Shown here: positions 1 through 10,120 of the stretch, one piece after another
How positions within the stretch are numbered: position 1 is the first letter of the stretch
Layout: each line of letters opens with the position of its first letter
Assembly (NCBI GenBank): GCA_947034885.2
Contig: OX344749.2
Coordinates: forward strand, 12,787,501-12,851,500
DNA length: 64,000 nucleotides
From: Thuidium tamariscinum
Taxonomy: Eukaryota; Streptophyta; Bryopsida; Hypnales; Thuidiaceae
Direction of reading: 5' to 3'
Notes under the pieces: generated by a model
What the model saw: only the letters and a program-made list of their open reading frames with translations
Databases searched by the model: none
What the model was told of the DNA's origin: nothing
Made by a program: the position numbers and the translations under genes

Positions 1-491
1 ATTTATCTTTAAGGATTAATTTTGAAAGAGGGAACATGAAGAAACTTACAAAAAAGAAAGTAGAAAGATTCAGCTTTGTACAAGTGCATGGATCTGAGAC
101 ATATCACATTCAAATGGGATAACATATAATTAATGTATCTCAAGTTCAAAATTTTGTAGTGATGAAAAGAGGAGCTCAAGCCATAAGAAAGACAACTACA
201 TAGGAATATCCTATAAATGCAAGAAGTATCAGAGTCTTTTTGCACGAAGAAAAAATCTATGATGGGATTTATGATGCTTAAGTTGAAGAAAAGTGTGTGA
301 GATTTGATGTTGAAGATGGTAAAGAGCGAAGATCAAAAAGAAGACCTCCAATATAGAGTAATCTTGCAAAGGAAATGAGGAAGAGGGTTCCTCCAAGGTC
401 AAAGACTGTAGGCCCTGGATTTGTGTATTTGGGTGATGTTCCACTACCTGATAAAGATTGAAAGCAATTTAGTAGTATCAAGAAGAATGAA

Positions 492-1313
492 GTGAAAGAA
501 GACTCAAGCAAAGGCGAAACAAAAGACCTTACTTACAAATTCTCATCAAACATTGAAAACTCCATTGACTTAAAGGGAGTTTTAGAGGAGAGAATCTTGG
601 ATGCCAGAATTGAATTTTACTTAAGGAAAACAATTGGCATTGCTAAAGAAGATTTCCATGAGTTGATCATAGACATTATCAAAAGAAAAAGGCAAATGAC
701 TATTGAGGCCGTAATGGTGAACACTTTGGACATCTACGTGAGTAAAGATGGAGACATAGAGATTAATGAAATTTTTTCCGTAATGGATGAGCCTATAGTT
801 CGAGAAAAAAATACAAATTTTCGCGTGGTGGAAGAAAGACTAGAGAGGGTAGTTAATTCAAAGATGGAGGTCAATACTTATAATGTAAAGATTGAAGCAT
901 TAGAGAAGGAAGATTTTGAGGTTGAAACTCAAACTTTTGAATGTGCTTATGATTACGATGTGAAAGGAAAATATGATGAAAAAGTTGAATTTGACCTTTT
1001 ATTTTTTGCTAAAGCCACTATTGAAACTAGAACAAAGCTTGAAGGATTGAATGAGTCTATACTTGCTTTTGTTGATTATAGCTTTGAGATCAACATCATT
1101 TTTAGAGATATTTATGAGAAGAACAAGTGGCCAATTGACATCGAGCATGATTGGATGATGAGAGAAGCTAATAGCGAGCACACTCAATTGCATAGAGCTT
1201 GTCCATCTCTTTTCACAAAAATTGAAGATATATATGTTAAACACAGAAAATTTATTCAAAATTTTAGTGTATACCCCGTACTTTTGAGCCAATCATTCAT
1301 TATTGCTTTATGA
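492..1313 (+). pseudogene. Aspartic protease segment of the gypsy remnant
   Basis: This is the best-preserved open frame of the 5' half, at 273 codons. The first ATG at 492 is probably not a real start: coding-like sequence in neighbouring frames lies upstream (for example around 160-470) and the native product would be a polyprotein. The protease-like region occupies the last 80 or so codons. The expected active-site Asp-Ser/Thr-Gly is replaced by Asp-Tyr-Ser, so an active enzyme is unlikely. The frame ends in a stop at 1311-1313, just after a segment (PVLLSQSFIIAL) resembling the end of the retropepsin fold. Confidence 0.7.
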
Positions 1314-2514
1314 ATGGAGACTAAAGTATTGGATGATGGATTACACTATACCCGAATTTGAAGCATTGATGGAAAAAAGTCAATAAAATTTTTGACTGAT
1401 AGAGTCAATAATAAAAGGCATCAATTTCAACTTAAGGAAAGTCCTCTTCCTTCTTTCATCAACTTTCCAAAATTTTAGAGGACACAAGTAGAGTGAAGGG
1501 ATCCATTAGTGCCAATAATTCGAAGGTATTAAAGCCTTCAATGTACATACTAATGTTGGGTGTGGATTTTTGAGTGTGATTAGAGATGAAGTTATCAGTT
1601 TTATAAGTGTTCAAGACTTGGAAATTGTATATAAAATATTCGTAAGAAAAATGGAGAAAAAACTAAAAAGAGTGAAGATTTTAGAAGAAGATGAAGCCAT
1701 CTCAATAATCTACAAAAAGAATGGTATACTTGAAATTTTTTACAAATTTTGCAAGAAATAAAGAAAAATAAAGAAGCTCATATGGCCAATCTTCATATAA
1801 TGAGTGTCTATTGAACTTCATTGTATCATGAGATTTCAATAGCAATGATAGAGCTGTATGATTCAAATATGAATAAATATAGATTAGAAGTTGTAATACA
1901 TACCAAGTACAAGACTGTGGTCAAGAAGTGAAGACCGTGACTACTAAGCTACCATCTGATATTGATGAGCATATCAAGCAAGTTGAAAAAGAGTTAAGTT
2001 TGAAGGAGACAAAAAAAATTAGATACAAGTTTTCTAAAGAGAGTTTGGGAAGCTTGAAGATTGGAGGGGATGATTTCCTGACTAAGCCGGAGAAGAAGAA
2101 ATTTGAAGATATGTTTGCTTTGTATGAAAATGCCTTTGTTTTTTCGCCATATGAGATTGGTTGTGTGCAATCAAGTGTTGTAATACCTATGATTTCATGG
2201 TACCTTATGTGCCGTGGAATCTGAAGCCCATACATGTACCTAGAGTTTTGCTACCAAAACCTGTGGAGTTGCTCAAAGAATAAGTCAAGATGGGCATACT
2301 TGAGCCATCAATGGCTTTTTATTAAAATTGATGATTCACCGTTTCAAAGAAATCAGAAGCATTGAAATTTATTCAAGATATGGGGTCTGCTAAAAGGGTG
2401 ACCATTAAGAATAAAGGATCCGATTCAATTGTTGATAAAGTGGCTAAAGCATTTACTAAACATGCAATTTATTCCATTAAAGACCTATATTCTAGTTATG
2501 ATCAATTTCAATTG

Positions 2515-2519
2515 TCTGC
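2515..2519. repeat. Left target-site duplication of X copy 1 (TCTGC)
   Basis: The five bases before the LTR start are TCTGC and the five after its end (15493-15497) are TTTGC, with one difference. Removing the insertion rejoins the reverse-transcriptase reading frame across the site, which independently supports both boundaries. Confidence 0.8.
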
Positions 2520-2639
2520 TGTGCGCGCTTCATTCCCACCCTTGGAATTAAGCGATCACAACCAAGTTCTTTTTGCAACTACTCCTATGGGTGTCTAAGC
2601 GTCAAATTCATTGTGCCTTCCAAGCCAGGGCTGTGCAGA

Positions 2640-3080
2640 CATCCGGACGTCTGTGTGGACATCCAGACGTCTGTGTCCGGCACCCCGTGGACGTCCTGTG
2701 ACATTTGAATTTTCTGTATTTATTGCGCCTAGTAAAAACTGAGGCGGATGGCTTTGCTATTCGCTGGCCGTCGGTCCCGACTGCTGGCGTCGGAGGTTCC
2801 GTCCGACTGCCCGTCCGCCCCAACCGTCAGCGTCCGACTTGTCGTCCGCCACTCCGCCACATCTAGCAGCCCACATTGTTCGGATTGCAGTGCGTCACTG
2901 CGTCCGCTGTTTTCGAAGGACGGACTGCGGTCATGGTGCGCGTTCGCAGCGACCGTGTCTTGCCGTCCGCCACGACCGCAATCCCGTTCGCCACGATTGA
3001 ATCTTGCCGTCCGCTCCGACCAATCGCGTCTATGATGGAGGCCGCCGCGACTAGAACTCACCGTCCGCATCGATCCTGAT
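2640..3080. repeat. Left subterminal CpG-rich repeat block
   Basis: A GC-rich block of short degenerate GTCCGCC/CGTCCG units in otherwise AT-rich DNA, starting just inside the left end of the hAT-like element. It begins with spaced ATCCGGACGTCTGTG-like units. A matching block lies just inside the right end (9060-9425). The position and repetition resemble subterminal transposase-binding repeats of plant hAT elements. That function is inference. Confidence 0.7.
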
Positions 3081-3711
3081 GAGAATGTGTGGAAAAAAAT
3101 TTAAAACTTTTTACAGTATAAGGTAACAAGTCAATAAATTGATCATTTAAGAGTTGAAACTGAATTTTGGGGAGGTGAAACGTCTTAAAATATTTTCCAG
3201 TAAATTGCCTTTGAAAGACAAGTGGAATTGGCATGTAATTTAAGTTGTTTCATATTTTTTGAAGCTTTGTGGAATTAGTGATGAATTTTAAAAGTTGAAA
3301 CAGCATAGGGCTTTGAAAACGCCCACCCCCTACAATGTACACCCATTGTACATTGTTGAAGGCTACAAAAAGCAATATGTACAAGTAGTGTACAATTGAG
3401 AAAGTGGGCAATTTTAGGCACATTGAACTTGCAATTGGTGGGGAAATTCACAATAAAAATTTTGAACAATGTACTTGATTACTTGAACAAGTTAACAAAA
3501 AGATCGACAAGTTGGTTTTCTTAAAAAAAAATTAATGATGAAGATTTTGATTTTTGACATTCCTTTGGGGACAAGTATTTCATATTTTGAAGTGCATTTG
3601 GGGGGTCCTTTTGGGGTTAATGACATTTTTGAATCACGATTTGTCCATGTCATGATTTTAATTAAAATTGACATGAATTTTTCAGGACCCCGCAAAAGGA
3701 ATTTTGTCATT
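3081..3711. other. Unassigned AT-rich spacer of the hAT-like element
   Basis: About 630 bases between the left CpG-rich block and the left palindrome arm. It has no convincing coding frame. It carries several short repeats of a GTACA/TACAATG type (3340-3400). Confidence 0.4.
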
Positions 3712-5318
3712 TGTGACTAATGCCCTTTGGGGCATTAGTCACATTAGTCACAATTTAGTATATTTGCCACAACTTTTGCATGGGAAACTAAAACTTTCTA
3801 AATTTATTTACACATGCTTGGCATGATGTAGGACACCTACTTGCAAATTTTCAAAAGCAAAGGACACTTTTAGAATTTTGTGCAATTTTTTGATGGTTTT
3901 GACTTACAACCCAAAAAGAAATAAAATTAGAAGTCACTTATCCAACTTCGAATGTCAATATGCTTCAATAGGATGCATTGGAAGTATCTGGAGATTTTCA
4001 AAAAAACTTGAAATAGAAAAGGCTAGAAATTTGGGAGATATGTTCTAATGTGACTAATGTGACTAATGCTCTTTGGGGCATTAGTCACATTAGTCACAAT
4101 TTAGTATATTTGCCACAACTTTTGCATGGGTAACTAAAACTTTCTAAATTTATTTACACATGCTTGGCATGATGTAGGACACCTACTTGCAAATTTTCAA
4201 AAGCAAAGGACACTTTAAGAATTTTGTGCAATTTTTTGATGATTTTGACTTACAATGCAAAAAGAAATAAAATTGGAGGTCACTTGTCGAACTTCGAATG
4301 TCAATATGCTTCATTAGGATGCATTGGAAGTATTTGGGGATTTTCAAAAAAAATTGAAATTGAGAGGGATAGGAATTTGGGAGATATGTTCAATTGTCGG
4401 ACCTCTGGCGTCTACCTCGGGTCGTCCGATGACAAGCCCGTTTGCCTTGGAAGTCGTCGGTTGGACTTGGCGTCCAATAGCCCCGCTATGCATCCGCCCT
4501 TCTGATGTCCTCGTCTGCCCTGCCACCACCCAATGTCCACCCTGTCGACTTTGCCGTCCGCCCTTTTGACCGCCCAGTGTTCGCCCTTTGGCCCTACCCG
4601 TCCATCCTAATGACCGAGTGGGCGTCCGACAAAGGCGTCCGTCCTACTGACTAACTAACCTCCGCCGAAGACCGCTCAGATTTCAAGTCCAAACTCAACA
4701 TTGGATTCCACAAGTGAAAACTTGACATTGGATTCCACAAGTCCAAACTCAACATTGGGTTCCCATAAGTCATATTTAAAGCTTTAACCCTTAAAGGACC
4801 GTCAATATACTTTCACCAAAAGCGCTCCAAAAGACCAAAACTGCCATTTCTAGTACAAGTACCAAAATTTTCGGAAAAAAACTTTTTTTGACATATTTGA
4901 TCGTAGGATATTGTATTATATAGTATCAAAAACATGTAGTAAAAATTTCAAACATTTTCACCGAGTGGATTGCAAGATATAAGCATTCAAATTAACTAAA
5001 ATCATTTTTTTGACTCTGTGAAAAGCAAGGTAGGTGCACTTCACAAGCTCACATTTCTATGAAAAAATAACCTAAATGGTGGTGCTTCTTTGGATTTGTT
5101 TTCCTAGACAATTTGGGTACATGCTTGAAAATTTTCAAATCATTTGGAATAGTACAACATATAAGAAAAAAATAGTAAGTACGTAGTAGTAGAGAATGAT
5201 TAAACATACTAAATTATTTATAGTTGAAATATGGAATTGAAAATTTCCAATCCAAATTCTCAATGGTCGAAAATTTGAAATGTTGTAATAATGTATCTAC
5301 AGCCTACAATTTTATTTT
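3712..5318 (+). repeat. Left arm of the giant inverted repeat
   Basis: This arm is closely matched, reversed, by 7245-8955. It contains two direct copies of a roughly 330-bp unit (about 3741-4075 and 4100-4390), each preceded by a hairpin whose strands are GTGACTAATGCCC and GGGCATTAGTCAC. A CpG-rich block (4396-4660) and three copies of a TTGGATTCCACAAGT-like unit (4690-4770) follow. The arm then crosses the TTAA-CCC end at 4784 and continues to about 5318. Because the similarity crosses that end without a break, the arm is one inverted duplication and not two independent insertions. Confidence 0.8.
4396..4660. repeat. Internal CpG-rich block, left arm
   Basis: GTCCGCC/GTCCGCCC-type degenerate repeats, mirrored in reverse complement by 7895-8262. 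Short ORFs on both strands here are side effects of the stop-poor repeat. Confidence 0.7.
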
Positions 5319-7244
5319 TGTCCAAGAATATTGGAAATTGGGTAAGATAAAGGATTTCGAAGTTTATTTTTAGAGTAGGGAATCCAAAACTGCCCAAAAA
5401 CAAAAAATCCACATAACTTTTGACTCATTCATCAAAATGGAATGATTGAAAACTTCATGCATATACAAAATTCTAGAAAATCAATTTGTGGAATTCTTGT
5501 TTATGAAAAAAGTGATTTTCTCTAATTTGCATGAAATGCCCAGTTACGAAAAACAACAACATATTAGGCTATAACTTTTGACTTGTATTTTCAAATGTCA
5601 TGAAAATTTGGTGCATATGAAAGATCTTCCTTGCCCCCACATTCTATTCAAATTTCAGCCTCAGATCTAAAAATCCCTGCTCGTAGGTACCTGCCCAAAA
5701 TTTCTATACATCCCAAAAAAACAATGCGGTCTTTTAAGGGTTAAAATGGGAAGCGTTGGAAAAAGCATCCAATGTTCAATGTATGTGTGAAATTGAGTTT
5801 CATTCCGCACATTTAAAGAAAATAAGTCCTAAACCCTACACCCTATCCGAATAGCATCGACGTCCACTTCTGTAGAGTGTAGACAAGCCCAAACCCTAAA
5901 CCCTAAATTCTAAACCCTAAACCCAAGCTTTTTTTTATCATTTTTGCATTATGGGTGTCATATAAAATAATAAATAGTGAAAGTAAATTGATGAATGATC
6001 CAAGGGTTCAACACATTATTAATTAAAAAAATGTATACACCCTAATTTAATAGAAAAAACATATATTCTTTACATATTTCTAAATGCAAACTAGTAAGGG
6101 ATAAAATTATTTGAAGTACATTCCTTCATATTCACATTCACAGATTCATTTATATTCAAATGAAAGATTCTATAATTTTTCACATTTTCAAATTTTTTTT
6201 CAAGTATAATTGCATCATTTTCAAATTTGACTCATCCTCTTATGCAATCTTGAATGTCATCATCTTCCAACTGTAGAATTGTAGAAAGTATGGTGATACA
6301 TTTTTCTAATTTGTTTAGAAATTGAAATTAGGCCCTTACAAGTTACAACTTGAGAGTTGAGAATGTCTTGCAATAAAATATGGTTATAAATCTCTCCCTA
6401 TATTGTTAACCCCTAAAGGACCAAGGCCATTTTTTTGTTACAAACCACTCAAAACTGCCATTTTTGCTGCGTTCACTATAAGAAAACCAAAAAAATACTT
6501 TTCTTGGGATCTAACCGTAGGATCTTGTACTTCATTTATCTAGGATAATGTGGTAAAAATATCAAATGACTTTGACCACCATTCGTGGAATTTTTTGGAA
6601 CTATGGAGTATGGACCTTGAATTAAAAATTTTGAAGGAATTTGAAGAACTTAGAACTGAGTTGAAAGTCTAAGACAAAAATTTCAAGAAAAATAGGCTTG
6701 ATTTTCATTATTCGAAAAATAGTTAAGTACAAGTAAGTCCAAGATTGAAAGAAAAACTAAATCATTAATAGCTCTAACATGGGATTGAAACACAATAATC
6801 TCAATGGTGAGATTGTTCTAGCTATTTTCAACCCCCCGTCCCTTATTTTCAGTATTTTGAGTTCATTGGATCCTAACTGTTGCTCTTGGGCATCAATTGT
6901 GAAAAAAATTACATTCCATGAAAGTTAATCAACTTTTTTATCTTCTGAAGAAGTTTGCAAAAACGAGGATCAAATTTGAATTTTAGCCCGCAGGTACTAG
7001 CACAAATCACATGTTTCCCCTGAAGGACCAAAAGTGAATGATCCTTTAGGATTTGAACTTTCAATTGGAATTCCATGAAATTTGAATATTCCTTTCTCAT
7101 GGGAGGTGTGTTACTGTGTTTGGATCAATTTGAATCAGCTGAATTTCAACAATTGATATTGACAATTTCCAATATTTAAGACTAGTATCATTATAATTTC
7201 CTAGAATTACAAATTCTTTCAAATGAGATTAATTTATGATTCCT
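5319..7244. other. Central loop between the palindrome arms
   Basis: About 1.9 kb of AT-rich sequence without a credible coding frame. It contains the telomere-type tract and the two inner TTAA-flanked ends. The segment after 6410 is distantly similar to the arm sequence after 4788 in the same orientation (both contain an ACTGCCATTT run and a CGTAGGAT motif), pointing to an older duplication of the same ends. Confidence 0.5.
5883..5927. repeat. Interstitial telomere-type repeat (CCCTAAA)
   Basis: Four CCCTAAA-type units, one mutated to TTCTAAA, close to the centre of the palindrome. The unit is the Arabidopsis-type plant telomere repeat. Another loose CCTAAACCCTACACCC lies just upstream at 5830-5846. 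The tract is short and imperfect, so it is an internal relic and not a chromosome end. Confidence 0.8.
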
Positions 7245-8955
7245 AGAAAAATAAAATTGTAGGATGTAGATACATTATTACAACATTTCAAATTTTCGGC
7301 CATTGAGAATTTGGGATTGGAAATTTTCAATTCCATATTTCAACTATAAATAATTTAGTATGTTTAATCATTCTCTACTACTACGTACTTACTATTTTTT
7401 TCCTATATGTTGTACTATTCCAAATGATTTGAAAATTTTCAAGCATGTGCCCAACTTGTCTAGGAAAACAAATCCAAAGAAGCACCACCATTTAGGTTAT
7501 TTTTTCATAGAAATGTGAGCTTGTGAAGTGCACCTGCCTTGCTTTTCACAGAGTCAAAAAAATGATTTTAGTTAATTTGAATGCTTATATCTTGCAATCC
7601 ACTCGGTGAAAATGTTTGAAATTTTTACTACATGTTTTTGATACTATATAATACAATATCCTACGATCAAATATGTCAAAAAAAGTTTTTTTCCGAAAAT
7701 TTTGGTACTTGTACTAGAAATGGCAGTTTTGGTCTTTTGGAGCGCTTTTGGTGAAAGTATATTGACGGTCCTTTAAGGGTTAAAGATTTAAATATGACTT
7801 CTAGGGAATCCAATGTTGAGTTTGGACTTGTGGAATCCAATGTCAAGTTTTCACTTGTGGAATCCAATGTTGAGTTTGGACTTGAAATCTGAGCGGTCTT
7901 CGGCGGAGGTTAGTCGTTCGACAGGGCGGACGCCTTTGTCGGACGCCCACTCGGTCGTTAAGACGGACGGGCAGGGCCAAAAGGCGGACGCTGGGCGGTC
8001 GGAAGGGCGGACGCCTTTGTCGAACGCCCACTCGATTATCAAGGCGGACGGGCAGGGCCAAAGGGCGGACGTTGGGCGGTCGGAAGGGCGGACGGCGAAG
8101 TCAATAGGGCGGACGGCAAAGTCGACAGGGCAGACGCTGGGTGGTGGCAGGGCGGACGAGGACATCAGAAGGGCGGATGCATAGCGGGGCTGTTGGATGC
8201 CAGGTCCGGCTGACAACTTCCGAGGCGGACGGGCCTGGAGGCGGACGCTAGAGGTCCGACAATTGAACATATCTCCCAAATTTCTAGCCTTTTCTATTTC
8301 AATTTTTTTTTAAAACCTCCAAATACTTTCAATGCATCCTAATGAAGCATATTGACATTCGAAGTTGGATAAGTGACTTCAAATTTTATTTCTTTTTGGG
8401 TTGTAAGTCAAAATCATCAAAAAATTGCACAAAATTCTAAAAGTGTCCTTTGCTTTTGAAAATTTGCAAGTAGGTGTCCTACATCATGCCAAGCATGTAT
8501 AAAAAAATTTAGAAAGTTTTAGTTGCCCATGCAAAAGTTGTGGCAAATATACTAAATTGTGACTAATGTGACTAGTGCCCCAAAGAGCATTAGTCACATT
8601 AGTCACAATTGAACATATCTCCCAAATTCCTATCCTTCTCAATTTCTATTTTTTTTGAAAATTTCCAAATACTTCCAATGCATCTGAATGAAGTATATTG
8701 ACATTTGAAGTTGGACGAGTGACCTTGAATTTTATTTCTTTTGGGTTGTAAGCCAAATGCATCAAAAAATTGAATAAAATTCTAAAAGTGTCCTTTACTT
8801 TTGAGAATTTGCAAGTAGGTGTCCCTCATCATGCCAAGCATGTATAAAAAAATTTAGAAAATTTTAGTTGCCCATGCAAAAGTTGTGGCTAATATACTAA
8901 ATTGTGACTAATGTGACTAATGTTTCAAAGGGCATTAGTCACAATTGAACATATC
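7245..8955 (-). repeat. Right arm of the giant inverted repeat
   Basis: Reverse-complement counterpart of 3712-5318: TTAA-GGG end (7779), GGAATCCAATGTTGAG-like units (7805-7885), CpG-rich block (7895-8262), then two copies of the 330-bp unit separated by GTGACTAATGTGACTA-type hairpins. It carries small indels relative to the left arm. Confidence 0.8.
7895..8262. repeat. Internal CpG-rich block, right arm
   Basis: Degenerate tandem array of GGGCGGACG-containing units, the reverse complement of the 4396-4660 block but longer. It contains at least two long near-identical units beginning at GGGCGGACGCCTTTGTCG. Confidence 0.7.
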
Positions 8956-9059
8956 TCTCAAATTTGCTTAGGACGTTGTAGGTACACGAACCTGAATCAC
9001 AAAAAATATGTGAATGTTCAAGGACACTATGAGCCCCCTAAGACCCGAGGTTGAGGCCT

Positions 9060-9425
9060 GAAAATAAAAAGGTGTCCGTCGTTTGCCGTCCGCCATCCGC
9101 CCATTCTGCCGTCCCGTCCACTAGTCAATCCTCCCATCCGCCATCCTGTCCGCTTGTCGGTCCTCCCGTCCGCTGTGCCGTCCGTCTACGTATGCCCCGT
9201 CCGCACTGCGTCTGCGAAAAAACCCACCGTCTGCCCGCCGTCCGCCTGCCGTCCGGGCAAATCCATCTGCCCCCTGTCCGTCCTGCTTCCCCGCCCGCCA
9301 GTAAATTCGCCGTCCGACAGCTTGTCCGCCGATAAAACCGCTGTCCGCCACGGTAATTTGGCCGTCCGCCGTTTTTACTCAACGTCTGTTGTGCCCGCTA
9401 CGTCCGGACGTCCGGACGTCCGGAT
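9060..9425. repeat. Right subterminal CpG-rich repeat block
   Basis: Array of CCGTCCGCC-type units ending in three consecutive CGTCCGGA units (9400-9424), about 45 bases inside the right terminus. It mirrors the ATCCGGACGTC units next to the left terminus. Confidence 0.7.
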
Positions 9426-9559
9426 TTTGGGCATAATTTTACAAAAGACATAGAGTCCGCACAACCCTGTTCCAAGCAATGGATCTTTTGCTATCCTAAT
9501 TATCCTAACGCATGGGTTGTTTCTTCCTAGAACGTTCCTCCTACTTACTCTAGGGGTGA

Positions 9560-10120
9560 GCCTGTTTCGTTCTCTCGTCCCACTTCTATGTTCTCCCTAC
9601 CTTAATCTAGGTGCTTTCTTGTTTCTTTCTCTTGTCCTACTTCTATGTATTGTATTTGTTTAACCTACTCTACATCTTTGTATTTGTTTTAATTTACTCT
9701 ACGTCTTTGCATTTGTTTTAACCTACTTTACGTATGGTGTTTTTTATCCTATCTCTACGTCTTCGTATTCTTTTCTTCTACTCTACGTATGGTATTTTCT
9801 ACCCTATCTCTACATCTTTATATTCTTTTATCCTACTCTATGTAGTTGTATTCTCTTATCCTACTCTGGGTATTTGTATTCTTTTAATCTACTCTACATC
9901 TTTGTATTTGTTTTGGCCTACTCTATGTATAATATTTTCATACCCTATTCTACGTATTGTATTGTATTACTCTACTCTACGTATTGTGTTTGTTTTAACC
10001 TACTCTACATATTTGATTCTTTTAATCTGTTCTACGTGCATGTATTTGTTCTTTCTATTCTACTTCTCCGTATTCCTTTCTTCTACTTCTATTATATGTT
10101 TGTGCATTCATTCTCCTATT
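9560..10120. repeat. Pyrimidine-rich degenerate tandem array in X copy 1
   Basis: Repeats of a CTACTCTACGTATTTGT-like unit of about 25-35 bases. The same array is present in X copy 3 (42840-43380) and, reversed, in X copy 2 (39110-39480), so it belongs to the X LTR. Open frames through it (for example 9734-10207) are low-complexity by-products. Confidence 0.8.

Larger units (their letters stand above)
1..2519 (+). pseudogene. Ty3/gypsy polyprotein remnant, 5' part (gag-protease linker, protease, start of reverse transcriptase)
   Basis: Decayed coding sequence of a Ty3/gypsy retrotransposon that enters from the left window edge. The longest open piece is 492-1313 (273 codons). Its N-terminal part is a lysine/glutamate-rich linker. 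Around residues 190-270 it looks like a retropepsin: the strand reads LAFVDYSFEIN where a D-S/T-G triad is expected, so the catalytic triad is degraded, followed by a segment containing KWPIDIEHDWMMREAN. Shorter pieces at 1570-1761 and 1928-2224 continue to the region before reverse transcriptase (EIGCVQSSVV near 2155). 2362-2519 begins reverse transcriptase with AIYSIKDLYSSYDQFQLS. Many stops and frameshifts separate the pieces. The reading breaks exactly where the X LTR enters at 2520 and resumes at 15498. The family assignment rests on domain order and motifs seen by eye. Confidence 0.85.
4788..7779. mobile_element. TTAA-flanked inner element(s) with CCC...GGG ends (piggyBac-like signature)
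   Basis: The left outer end reads TTAA then CCCTTAAAGGACCGTC. The right outer end reads GACGGTCCTTTAAGGG then TTAA (7780-7783). Inner ends of the same type lie at 5740 (CTTTTAAGGG then TTAA at 5741-5744) and at 6410 (TTAA at 6406-6409 then CCCCTAAAGGACC). The region can be read as two elements (4788-5740 and 6410-7779) facing each other, or as one 2,992-bp element with inverted repeats of about 530 bp. TTAA duplications with CCC/GGG ends are typical of piggyBac, which is rarely reported in land plants. A TA-duplicating element is not excluded because TTAA contains TA. No transposase is present. Confidence 0.55.
2626..9469. mobile_element. Giant non-autonomous hAT-like element (6.8 kb) with palindromic interior
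   Basis: Ends are CAGGGCTGTGCAGAC at the left and, as reverse complement, CAGGGTTGTGCGGAC at the right: a 15-bp terminal inverted repeat with two mismatches. It is flanked by an exact 8-bp duplication TTCCAAGC (2618-2625 and 9470-9477), the signature length of hAT transposition. The intact X copies confirm the empty site, since one TTCCAAGC is present at 42774-42781. No transposase frame is visible. The interior holds four CpG-rich blocks of GTCCG-type repeats, two long inverted arms (3712-5318 and 7245-8955), TTAA-flanked inner ends and a CCCTAAA-type telomere-like tract. ORFs inside are by-products of repeats. Confidence 0.85.

Noticed and set aside
7813..8279. Overlapping 123- and 142-codon frames on both strands
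   Set aside because: They arise from the stop-poor GTCCG/CGGAC repeat block of the hAT-like element.
2626..9469. Reading the 6.8-kb element as a CACTA element because of its subterminal repeats
   Set aside because: Ends are CAGGG, not CACTA, and the duplication is 8 bp, not 3 bp.
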